Positions 1-5,378 are shown, numbered from the stretch's first letter. The stretch is DNA of 5,378 nucleotides from an uncultured Eubacteriales bacterium (GCA_900322165.1 ONYR01000324.1:1-5378), one strand, 5' to 3'. Notes: generated by a model from the sequence alone, not told the origin. Numbers and translations are program-made.

Positions 1-579
1 CTGATCGCCGGTGTCATCGTCATTGCTGCGGCTGTCATTGTGATTCTGGTTGTCACCAGCAAGAAAAAGAAAGCGAAGCAGCAGGCGCAGCAGTACGGCC
101 AGCAGCCCTATGGTCAGCAGCCCTACGGTCAGCAGCCGTACGGTCAGCAGCCGTACGGTCAGCAGCAGTACGGTCAGCAACAGTACGGCCAGCAGCCCTA
201 TGGTCAGCAGCAGTACGGCCAGCAGCCGTACGGTCAGCAACAGTACGGTCAGCAGCAATACGGTCAGCAGCCGTACGGTCAGCAACAGTACGGTCAGCAG
301 CCTTACGGTCAGCAGCCTTACGGTCAGCAACCCTATGGCCAGCAGCAGTACGGTCAGCAGCCCTACGGTCAGCAGCAGTACGGTCAGCAACAGTATGGCC
401 AGCAGCAATATGGTCAGCAGCCCTACGCACAGCAGCCTTACGGCCAGCAACCCTACGCTCAGCAGCCTTACGCGCAGCAGACCGTAACCCCGCAGGCACC
501 GGCACAGGCACCGGCAGAAGCACCGGCAGAGAATCCGGAAGCACCCACAGACGATAACAACACGAACGCTACGTTCTGA
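1..579 (+). CDS. C-terminal part of a membrane protein with a YGQQP/YGQQQ repeat tail (5' end outside window)
   Basis: The reading frame is open from base 1 to the TGA at 577-579, so the start lies upstream and only the last 192 residues are visible. They begin with a very hydrophobic stretch of about 19 residues (LIAGVIVIAAAVIVILVVT), a transmembrane helix, followed by SKKKKAK. By the positive-inside rule this lysine cluster places the following tail in the cytoplasm, although the missing N-terminus could alter the topology. Next come QQAQQ, 26 tandem pentapeptides (25 complete plus YAQQ), and a tail of about 32 residues rich in Pro, Ala and Glu that ends in Asp/Asn and TNATF. The repeat region has no charged residue. 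I do not recognise the family. Gln/Pro/Tyr/Gly tails occur on various Gram-positive membrane proteins, and any functional domain would lie upstream. A strong terminator follows, so this is the last gene of its transcript. The isoleucine codon at 40 is not needed as a start. Confidence 0.85.
   Translation: MIAGVIVIAAAVIVILVVTSKKKKAKQQAQQYGQQPYGQQPYGQQPYGQQPYGQQQYGQQQYGQQPYGQQQYGQQPYGQQQYGQQQYGQQPYGQQQYGQQPYGQQPYGQQPYGQQQYGQQPYGQQQYGQQQYGQQQYGQQPYAQQPYGQQPYAQQPYAQQTVTPQAPAQAPAEAPAENPEAPTDDNNTNATF
94..480 (+). repeat. 15-bp coding tandem repeat, 26 units (YGQQP/YGQQQ/YAQQP)
   Basis: The unit is TAC GGT CAG CAG CCG and variants. By my count the fifth residue is Pro in 15 units, Gln in 10 and Thr (outside the annotated end) in the last. 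Tyr at position 1 and Gln-Gln at positions 3-4 never change. Gly at position 2 becomes Ala only in units 23, 25 and 26, through three different codons (GCA, GCT, GCG). Synonymous changes are scattered through the array (TAC/TAT, GGT/GGC, CAG/CAA, CCG/CCC/CCT). Longer blocks recur, for example units 1-2 and 7-8 share a 27-base stretch, and units 4-6 and 18-20 differ at one base. This pattern indicates growth by unequal exchange or slippage, followed by selection on the protein. Confidence 0.97.
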
Positions 580-593
580 TTCTAAAGCGACAT

Positions 594-640
594 ACCGCTC
601 CTTTTGCCTTTGAAGGAAAGACAAAGGGAGCGGTTTCTTT
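594..640 (+). terminator. Rho-independent terminator after the repeat-tail gene
   Basis: ACCGCTCCTTTTG (594-606) pairs with CAAAGGGAGCGGT (622-634) as a 13-bp stem with one G-T wobble. The 15-base loop could form a small inner CCTT/AAGG hairpin. A T-rich run (TTTCTTT) follows at once. It begins 14 bases after the upstream stop codon and closes that transcript before the next gene. Confidence 0.9.
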
Positions 641-685
641 ATTCAAAAGGAAGGCAGTTCATCGGCAGAGGCGAGGTGAATACTC

Positions 686-1816
686 ATGATGACAGAAAGG
701 AAAGGGCAGAGGCCGCTTCGTGCGTTTGTGCTCGGGCTCCTGCTCGTGGCTTTGTTTATCCAGACAGCTTGTATTTCCGATACCTTTTCGAAGGATGAAT
801 CGTCCGCCAAACAGGCGGAGGCGGAGAGCGCTGTAGAAGCTTTGCGTGATGAGCGCTTCCCGGGTGCAGAGATCCAAAATGTCTATGCCGTTAAAGTGAC
901 GGATTACGGTCACTATTACCTGACCGATCTGGCACAGGCGGAGCTTGTGATCGATGGAGTGGTTCTGCCGATCTGGATGAATCTGAAGACCGGAGAGCTA
1001 TTTCTTGGTGGAGCCGGAGGCAGCGATGAAGGGATGAACGTGGAGGCGGCTTTGGAGGAAGCGTCACAGGAAGCGGTGCGGCTCTACCTTGAGGCAAGAG
1101 GGGTCGATGAATCGAAGATTCTCGCTTCCGAACTTGATGCGTCCCTCCTGATTCCGACCGGTCTCGAAACCGGAGATCTGCGGCTTGATTACCTTCCGAT
1201 CCGCGGCTTGCCGGATGGATGCCGGGAGGCAAAAGCGCTTCCCTCGAACCATTCGGACGGGATCCTGTTTGCGGTTCTGGGAAATCTGGAACTGGACAGC
1301 AGCACTTCGGTCAAGGCTTGGGCTTCCCTCGACGCGGTGCGAACCATGCGAAAAGAGCTGGAGCTGAGTGAGTGGAATCTGACCGTGACAACGCTGGATG
1401 AGGGGCTGGAGATCGAAACGCTTTTCTTTGACGGCGAAAATGTCTCCTGCCAGGTCTACGGAATGCTTGAGACAGACGGTCTGATCCTTCACTATCCCCT
1501 CGAGAAAACAGCAGAATTCCCGCTAAACGACGGAGTCAAGCGTGAATATCAAAGCGCGGCGGAAGCGGCTGAAAACATAGCCGTAACTGTAACGGAGGAT
1601 GAGATCGAGGTCGTGTTTGACGCGGACTCGATCGAGTATGTTAAGGTTTATGCAATGAAAGACTCGCCGCTGACACAAAAACGGTACTGCCTGGAACCGG
1701 AGGAAAACAAAGTCACTCTGGAGTGGCGGGAGCTGGAAAGCCGTTTTGTGCTCGTGCAGGCGGGAGAAACAATGGGATATTACTTCAGCGATTCCTTCAC
1801 CCTGAAGGCGGAATAA
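686..1816 (+). CDS. Exported, probable lipoprotein of unknown function
   Basis: The product has 376 residues. The N-terminus is typical of an export signal: basic residues (RKGQRPLR, 5-12), a hydrophobic core (about 13-25) and IQTAC with Cys at 29, followed by a Ser/Asp/Lys/Glu-rich linker. Cys29 probably carries the lipid anchor, but Gln at -3 is a poor lipobox residue, so cleavage by an ordinary signal peptidase is possible. The mature part is acidic, with alternating hydrophobic and polar stretches that suggest beta-rich domains. Besides Cys29 it has cysteines at about 179, 255 and 335. I recognise no enzyme motif or family. The start is ATG 686, the first of two adjacent ATGs; GAGGTG at 673-678 sits 7 bases upstream, against 10 for ATG 689. 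I see no clear promoter in the short gap after the terminator. The amidohydrolase begins 41 bases downstream with no terminator between, so the two are likely co-transcribed. Codon choice is less biased than in the next two genes. Confidence 0.85.
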   Translation: MMTERKGQRPLRAFVLGLLLVALFIQTACISDTFSKDESSAKQAEAESAVEALRDERFPGAEIQNVYAVKVTDYGHYYLTDLAQAELVIDGVVLPIWMNLKTGELFLGGAGGSDEGMNVEAALEEASQEAVRLYLEARGVDESKILASELDASLLIPTGLETGDLRLDYLPIRGLPDGCREAKALPSNHSDGILFAVLGNLELDSSTSVKAWASLDAVRTMRKELELSEWNLTVTTLDEGLEIETLFFDGENVSCQVYGMLETDGLILHYPLEKTAEFPLNDGVKREYQSAAEAAENIAVTVTEDEIEVVFDADSIEYVKVYAMKDSPLTQKRYCLEPEENKVTLEWRELESRFVLVQAGETMGYYFSDSFTLKAE

Positions 1817-1844
1817 TCGCAGAAGATGGTTTTATAAGCAGCAC

Positions 1845-1850
1845 AGGAGG
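1845..1850 (+). promoter_or_regulatory. Ribosome binding site of the amidohydrolase gene
   Basis: This is a perfect AGGAGG, 7 bases before ATG 1858 and 10 before the adjacent in-frame ATG 1861. It decides the start: the frame is open further upstream, but that part overlaps the end of the lipoprotein gene and lies before this site. Confidence 0.85.
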
Positions 1851-1857
1851 AAATGTG

Positions 1858-3009
1858 ATGATGCTGATTACAAACGGAATGATCCATGACATGGAGCAGC
1901 GGGACGCTTACAAGGCAGACATTCTTGTTGAAAACGGAAAAATCAAGGCGATTGGCCCGAATCTGAAGGAGACTTGCCCGGCAGATGTTGAAGTTATCGA
2001 CGTTGAAGGACTGGATGTCTATCCCGGCTTCGTTGAGGCGCATTGCCACCTTGGCCTTGATGGCTACGGTATTGGCTTTGAAGGCTCCGATTACAATGAG
2101 ATGGGCGATATCTGCACGCCGCAGATGCGCGCGATCGACAGCTTCAACCCGATGGATCCGACCGTTCATAAAGCGGCCAAGGCCGGTGTCACGACGGTTG
2201 CGACCGGTCAGGGAAGCTCGAACGCGATTGGCGGAACCTGGATCGCCGTAAAGACGACCGGTATCTGCGTCGATGACATGATCATCAAAGATCCCATCGC
2301 CATGAAATGTGCGCTGGGTGAAAATCCGAAGCGCTGCTACCGTGACAAGGGCAACTTCGCCCGCATGTCGACCGCAGCCGTGATCCGCAACATGATCCTG
2401 AAGGCAAAGGATTACCTTGCCCGCAAGGAAGCTGCGAACGGCGAGGCTGCGAAAATGCCCGGCTTTGATTTCAAGTGCGAGGCCATGATCCCGGTTCTGA
2501 AAAAGGAGATTCCGCTGAAGATCCATGCGCATCAGGCCAATGATATCCTGACCGCGATCCGTCTTGCGAAAGAGTTCGACCTCAAGCTGACGCTTGAGCA
2601 TGTCACCGAGGGCCATCTCATTGCGGACAAGCTGGCGGAGACCGATTACCCGATGGCTGTCGGCCCGAGCCTGACCCACGCGTCGAAGTTTGAACTCCAG
2701 AACAAGTCCTGGACCACGCCCGGCATCCTGGCAAAGAAGGGCTGCAGCGTGTCCATCATCACTGACTCTCCGGTCATCCCGCAGGAGTACCTGCCGCTGT
2801 GCGCAGGTCTCGCCGTAAAGGCCGGCATGGATGAGTTCGACGCGCTCAAGGCGATCACGATCAACCCCGCCAAGCACATCGGCGTGGAGGACCGTGTCGG
2901 TTCGATCAAGGTCGGCAAGGATGCAGACTTCGCGATCTACGAAGGTTCGCCGCTCGTCTCTGACTCCGTCTGCCGCATCACCATCATCGACGGAAAGGTC
3001 ATCGAATAA
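1858..3009 (+). CDS. Metal-dependent amidohydrolase (imidazolonepropionase-like superfamily), substrate unknown
   Basis: The product has 383 residues and the layout of the amidohydrolase superfamily. An N-terminal beta region (ADILVENGKIKAIGP, residues 20-34) leads to PGFVEAHCHLG, with the paired metal ligands His62 and His64. AGVTTV (109-114) and a Gly/Ser loop ending SNAIGG (121-126) follow. Further candidate ligands are His223 and His225 in IHAHQ, His248 and His253 in LEHVTEGH, and the catalytic Asp303 in ITDSP. The C-terminus returns to the small beta domain (GSIKVGKDADFAIYEGSPL). The segment ALGENPKR (152-159) is characteristic of a poorly characterised subgroup of these hydrolases, often annotated as HutI-like. 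Members hydrolyse amide or cyclic amide bonds of small molecules, and the substrate cannot be read from sequence. No signal peptide is visible, so it acts in the cytoplasm. Codon use is strongly biased: the Leu/Ser codons TTA, CTA and TCA are nearly or wholly absent, suggesting good expression. Next to no other histidine-degradation gene, a role in that pathway is unsupported. Confidence 0.9.
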   Translation: MMLITNGMIHDMEQRDAYKADILVENGKIKAIGPNLKETCPADVEVIDVEGLDVYPGFVEAHCHLGLDGYGIGFEGSDYNEMGDICTPQMRAIDSFNPMDPTVHKAAKAGVTTVATGQGSSNAIGGTWIAVKTTGICVDDMIIKDPIAMKCALGENPKRCYRDKGNFARMSTAAVIRNMILKAKDYLARKEAANGEAAKMPGFDFKCEAMIPVLKKEIPLKIHAHQANDILTAIRLAKEFDLKLTLEHVTEGHLIADKLAETDYPMAVGPSLTHASKFELQNKSWTTPGILAKKGCSVSIITDSPVIPQEYLPLCAGLAVKAGMDEFDALKAITINPAKHIGVEDRVGSIKVGKDADFAIYEGSPLVSDSVCRITIIDGKVIE

Positions 3010-3024
3010 GATCATCGAATAAGA
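2999..3024 (+). repeat. 13-bp perfect tandem duplication across the amidohydrolase stop codon
   Basis: TCATCGAATAAGA occurs at 2999-3011 and again immediately at 3012-3024. The first copy contains the end of the gene (Ile-Glu-stop). The second lies in the 3' untranslated region, shifted by one base in frame, so the protein is unaffected. It looks like a single slippage event. Confidence 0.95.
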
Positions 3025-3031
3025 CCGGCGA

Positions 3032-3068
3032 GGAGGGCGGCAGCCCTCCAAACCGCTGATTTTCCTTT
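3032..3068 (+). terminator. Possible terminator after the amidohydrolase gene
   Basis: GGAGGGC (3032-3038) and GCCCTCC (3043-3049) form a perfect 7-bp GC-rich stem with a GGCA loop. The T-rich run TTTTCCTTT starts only at about 3060, ten bases after the stem, so this is not a classical terminator. It could be a weak terminator or an mRNA 3'-end stabiliser. Its place between a stop codon and a new promoter supports transcript end formation. Confidence 0.5.
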
Positions 3069-3094
3069 ACAACGCGCGTTCGTTGTGATAGAAT
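3066..3094 (+). promoter_or_regulatory. Predicted housekeeping-sigma promoter of thrS
   Basis: TTTACA (3066-3071) matches the -35 consensus at five of six bases. After a 17-base spacer comes TAGAAT (3089-3094), also five of six for the -10, preceded by TGA at 3086-3088, an extended -10 TGn. Transcription would start near 3101, giving a leader of about 35 bases before ATG 3136. Confidence 0.7.
3069..3086 (+). promoter_or_regulatory. Inverted repeat within the thrS promoter spacer, candidate operator
   Basis: ACAACG (3069-3074) and CGTTGT (3081-3086) are perfect inverted repeats separated by six bases. Inside lies a second, off-centre 10-bp palindrome, AACGCGCGTT (3071-3080). The dyad runs from the last three bases of the -35 to the T of the extended -10. 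It lies before the predicted transcript start, so it would act as DNA; a bound protein would block RNA polymerase. The regulator is unknown and chance symmetry is possible. Confidence 0.4.
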
Positions 3095-3117
3095 TTCAAT
3101 TTAGAACTTTTTATTTC

Positions 3118-3124
3118 AAAGGAG
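3118..3124 (+). promoter_or_regulatory. Ribosome binding site of thrS
   Basis: AAAGGAG ends 11 bases before the thrS ATG at 3136, longer than usual, but only 4 bases before an out-of-frame ATG at 3129. It rules out the in-frame GTG at 3085, which lies upstream of this site and inside the predicted promoter. Confidence 0.75.
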
Positions 3125-3128
3125 ACCC

Positions 3129-3143
3129 ATGTACCATGGATAA
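3129..3143 (+). other. Four-codon ORF (MYHG) overlapping the thrS start
   Basis: ATG TAC CAT GGA TAA starts 7 bases before the thrS ATG in another frame and stops just inside thrS. The single ribosome binding site upstream lies between the ideal distances for the two starts. It may be coincidental, or a tiny leader coupling or damping thrS translation. Confidence 0.3.
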
Positions 3144-4929
3144 GGAAGAGTACAAAGCCTATTTCCTCAGTGTGTACCGCCACTCGCTGGCTCACATTCT
3201 GGCAAAGGCCGTCATCGAAATCTTCGGTAAAGAGAATGTCCAGTACGCGATCGGACCGCAGATCGCCGATGGTTTATATTATGATTTTGTCCTGCCTCGC
3301 ACCGTGACCGAAGAAGACTATGAAGTGATCGAGAACAAGATGCGGGAGATCCTGAAGCGCAAGGAAGCGTGGACCTGCAAGGAAGTCAGCCGCGAAGAAG
3401 CGCTGGAGATGTTCAAGACCCAGAAATTCAAGACCGAGCTGATCGAGGAGATGCCGGAAGACGAGACGATCACCGTCTACTACACCGGCGATGATTTCGT
3501 TGATCTTTGCCGCGGACCGCATATTTCGAACTCTTCCGAGCTGCTTTCCACCGCATTCAAGGTGCGCGCCGCCTCCGGTGCTTACTGGAGAGGCGATGAG
3601 CATCGCGACCAGATGCAGCGTATCTATGTTTACGCATTCCCGAACAAGGACGAGCTGAAGGCTCACCTGAACCTCATCCGTGAGGCGCAGGAGCGTGACC
3701 ATAAAAAGCTTGGCCCGCAGCTGGACCTGTTTATGTTCAACGAGACCGCACCCGGCATGCCTTACTGGCTGCCCCGCGGCTGGACGACCTATCAGACCCT
3801 CGTCTCTTTCTGGCGCAAGCTGCACGTCAAGCACGGTTACCAAGAGATCTCCGCTCCGGTCATCAACAACCGCAAGCTGTGGCTCATCAGCGGTCACTGG
3901 GCTCATTATCAGAACAACATGTTCGTCATTCCGGGTTCCACCAAGGAGCCTTCTGAGGACGAGATCATGGCGGCTAAGCCGATGAACTGCCCGAACGCAA
4001 TGATGACCTACAAGCGCACGATGCACTCCTACAAGGAGCTGCCGATCCGCTACAACGAGATTGACGTCGTGCACCGCAAGGAAAAGTCCGGTCAGCTGAA
4101 CGGTCTGTTCCGCGTACAGGCGTTCCGTCAGGACGATGACCATACCTTCGTGATGGAATCCCAGATCGAGGACGAGATCAATGACATCATGTCGATCGCG
4201 GACGAGATCTACGATACCTTCGGTGTCACCTACCGCGTCGAGCTCTCCACCCGTCCGGATGATTACATGGGCGATCTGGAGACCTGGAATCAGGCTGAGG
4301 CTGCGCTGAAGAACATCCTCAACAAGAAGTACGGTGAGGGCGGCTACGAGATCAACGAAGGCGACGGTGCCTTCTACGGCCCGAAGATCGACCTTCAGAT
4401 GAAGGACGCGCTCGGACGTGAGTGGCAGTGCGGTACGATCCAGCTTGACTTCCAGCTGCCGCACAACTTCGGCCTTACCTATGTTGACCGCGACGGAAAC
4501 CAGAAGCAGCCGGTCGTTATCCACCGCGCGATCTTCGGTTCCTTCGAGCGCTTCATGGGCATCATCATCGAGAACTACAAGGGCGCGTTCCCGTTCTGGC
4601 TGAGTCCTTATCAGGTCGCGGTCGTTCCGATCCGTCCGGAGCATAACGAATATGCGAAGAAGGTCGTCGACATGCTCGAGGCCAAGGACATTCGCGTCGA
4701 GGTCGATTACTCCGACAAGAACATGAACGAGAAGATCAAGACCTACAAGACCTACAAGGATCCTTACATCATCGTTGTCGGTGACAAGGAAGCCGCGGAC
4801 GGTACCGTCTCCATCACGGTGCGCGGCCAGAAGCAGCAGCTTCACGGCGTGCCCGCGGAGAAGCTCGTCGAGATGTGCGTCAAGATGAACACCGAGCGGT
4901 CTCTGGACCTCATCGGAACCGCGGACTGA
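3136..4929 (+). CDS. thrS: Threonyl-tRNA synthetase lacking the N-terminal TGS domain
   Basis: This class II synthetase of 597 residues attaches threonine to tRNA-Thr in the cytoplasm. The usual bacterial enzyme has about 640 residues with a TGS domain first; here residue 15 already lies in the editing domain. That domain shows HSLAH (His16, His20) and LCRGPH (Cys125, His129), the four residues expected for clearing mischarged serine, followed by YWRGDE (150-155). The catalytic domain, from about 190, has the zinc ligands Cys285 (KPMNCP), His336 (QDDDH) and His463 (VVIHRAIFGSFERF). It also has motif 2 residues Arg314 and Glu316, and Gln332, Gln431 and Gln436. From His336 to His463 these sit 48-49 residues before their E. 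coli counterparts. The anticodon-binding domain runs from about 492 to 590. Two oddities: the loop before Cys285 is about five residues longer than in E. coli, and NCPGH reads NCPNA. Own promoter and terminator suggest a monocistronic gene. Codon use is strongly biased; TTA, CTA and TCA are absent after codon 47, as expected for high expression. Confidence 0.97.
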   Translation: MDKEEYKAYFLSVYRHSLAHILAKAVIEIFGKENVQYAIGPQIADGLYYDFVLPRTVTEEDYEVIENKMREILKRKEAWTCKEVSREEALEMFKTQKFKTELIEEMPEDETITVYYTGDDFVDLCRGPHISNSSELLSTAFKVRAASGAYWRGDEHRDQMQRIYVYAFPNKDELKAHLNLIREAQERDHKKLGPQLDLFMFNETAPGMPYWLPRGWTTYQTLVSFWRKLHVKHGYQEISAPVINNRKLWLISGHWAHYQNNMFVIPGSTKEPSEDEIMAAKPMNCPNAMMTYKRTMHSYKELPIRYNEIDVVHRKEKSGQLNGLFRVQAFRQDDDHTFVMESQIEDEINDIMSIADEIYDTFGVTYRVELSTRPDDYMGDLETWNQAEAALKNILNKKYGEGGYEINEGDGAFYGPKIDLQMKDALGREWQCGTIQLDFQLPHNFGLTYVDRDGNQKQPVVIHRAIFGSFERFMGIIIENYKGAFPFWLSPYQVAVVPIRPEHNEYAKKVVDMLEAKDIRVEVDYSDKNMNEKIKTYKTYKDPYIIVVGDKEAADGTVSITVRGQKQQLHGVPAEKLVEMCVKMNTERSLDLIGTAD

Positions 4930-4953
4930 TCCCGCGATCGTACACAATAAGTC

Positions 4954-4986
4954 AAAGGGGACTGGCGAATCGTCAGTCCCTTTTCT
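4954..4986 (+). terminator. Rho-independent terminator after thrS
   Basis: Bases 4954-4967 (AAAGGGGACTGGCG) pair with 4971-4984 (CGTCAGTCCCTTTT) as a 14-bp stem with two G-T wobbles and an AAT loop. The T-run forms the end of the stem (TTTTCT). It lies 24 bases after the thrS stop and 18 before nadE. The A-run on the other side gives some potential for the opposite strand, but no gene is visible there. Confidence 0.85.
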
Positions 4987-5004
4987 GAAAAAAAGAGGAA
5001 GAAC

Positions 5005-5378
5005 ATGGCATACGAATTTGACGTGGCAAAAGTGACGGAGGAGCTGATCCTCTGGATCCGGGACTGGTTTGAAAAGAACGGGAAAACATCGCCGGCCGTG
5101 ATTGGCATTTCCGGCGGCAAGGACTCTTCCACGGTCGCGGCACTGTGCGTGCGCGCGCTCGGCAAGGACCGCGTTCTCGGCGTATTAATGCCGGAAGGGG
5201 TACAGCCGGATATCGAGTATAGTCATTTGCTGATCGATACGCTTGGAATCGAGTCCCGCGAAGTCAACATTAAGCCCATGGTGGACGCGGCGAAAGAGGA
5301 GCTGGCGAAGGCCGGGCTTACGATGAGCCGTCAGGCACAGATCAACCTGCCTGCGCGTATTCGCATGACAACGCTCTA
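5005..5378 (+). CDS. nadE: NAD+ synthetase, N-terminal part (3' end outside window)
   Basis: 124 complete codons and two bases are visible; the window ends inside the gene. NadE catalyses the last step of NAD+ synthesis: ATP-dependent adenylation of deamido-NAD+ and amide formation. GISGGKDSS (residues 34-42) is the ATP pyrophosphatase loop that binds the phosphates of ATP. NLPARIRMTTL at the visible end matches the conserved QARIRMTTLY-type segment of NadE. No glutaminase (CN-hydrolase) domain precedes the synthetase domain, so this is the short form that uses free ammonia, as in many Firmicutes. The start is ATG 5005, with AGAGG at 4994-4998 six bases upstream. The gene begins 75 bases after thrS beyond a terminator; I see no clear promoter in the gap, so read-through from thrS may contribute. 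Codon use is less biased than in thrS (TTA, AGT and TTG occur). Confidence 0.93.
   Translation, partial: MAYEFDVAKVTEELILWIRDWFEKNGKTSPAVIGISGGKDSSTVAALCVRALGKDRVLGVLMPEGVQPDIEYSHLLIDTLGIESREVNIKPMVDAAKEELAKAGLTMSRQAQINLPARIRMTTL

Noticed and set aside
94..480. CRISPR array
   Set aside because: The repeats are contiguous 15-bp units without spacers and stay in a coding frame throughout.
50..544. Open frames on both strands across the YGQQP repeat
   Set aside because: A 15-bp unit without stop codons in several phases leaves shadow frames open automatically. Their Ser/Val- or Arg/Ala-rich translations have no start context, and the frame with the transmembrane helix and acidic tail is clearly the real one.
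604..685. Promoter for the lipoprotein gene just after the terminator
   Set aside because: TTGAAG at 610-615 has no -10 hexamer at acceptable spacing, and other combinations match too poorly to report.
1723..1857. Longer amidohydrolase starting upstream of 1858
   Set aside because: The extension would overlap the lipoprotein gene, has no amidohydrolase-like sequence, and lies before a perfect AGGAGG placed for ATG 1858.
1780..3051. 423-codon open frame antisense to the amidohydrolase
   Set aside because: Same cause: in-phase mirror of a strongly codon-biased gene.
3085..3135. thrS start at GTG 3085
   Set aside because: It would place the start inside the predicted promoter and before the ribosome binding site, and the extra 17 residues show no TGS-domain similarity.
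3274..4947. 557-codon open frame antisense to thrS
   Set aside because: It is exactly in phase with thrS codons and exists because thrS lacks TTA, CTA and TCA. The translation resembles no protein and has no ribosome binding site.
4842..5165. Minus-strand ORF across the thrS/nadE junction
   Set aside because: It overlaps two well-supported genes and a terminator on the opposite strand, and its translation shows no recognisable domain.

Overview
The window comes from a bacterial chromosome and carries only + strand genes. It suggests a Gram-positive Firmicute (Bacillota), in the Clostridia or Erysipelotrichia range. The signs are purine-rich AGGAGG-type ribosome binding sites, Rho-independent terminators with T-tails, a probable secreted lipoprotein and a short NadE with an SGGKDS loop. 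Base composition is moderately GC-rich for that phylum. This placement is an inference from sequence character; no marker here fixes the genus.

Layout. (1) Bases 1-579 hold the 3' end of a membrane protein: a transmembrane helix, a lysine cluster, then 26 tandem YGQQP/YGQQQ pentapeptides and a Pro/Ala/Glu-rich acidic end. A strong terminator follows (594-640). (2) Bases 686-1816 encode a 376-residue exported, probably lipid-anchored protein of no family I recognise. After 41 bases comes a 383-residue metal-dependent amidohydrolase (1858-3009), so the two are probably co-transcribed. A 13-bp perfect tandem duplication spans the amidohydrolase stop codon, and a GC-rich hairpin follows. (3) Bases 3066-3094 look like a good extended -10 promoter with an inverted repeat filling its spacer. 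It drives threonyl-tRNA synthetase (thrS, 3136-4929), which lacks the N-terminal TGS domain and ends at a terminator (4954-4986). (4) Bases 5005-5378 are the 5' part of nadE, NAD+ synthetase, cut by the window end.

Functionally this looks like a set of neighbouring transcription units rather than one pathway. thrS and nadE are housekeeping genes for translation and cofactor synthesis. The lipoprotein/amidohydrolase pair could be an accessory unit of unknown substrate. The most unusual element is the membrane-attached, FET-like tyrosine-repeat tail at the left edge. Next are the thrS control region, which has a dyad inside the promoter, no room for a T-box and a four-codon ORF overlapping the start, and the divergent architecture of the synthetase. 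I see no CRISPR array, transposon, tRNA or rRNA, and no clear multi-gene defence or biosynthetic system.
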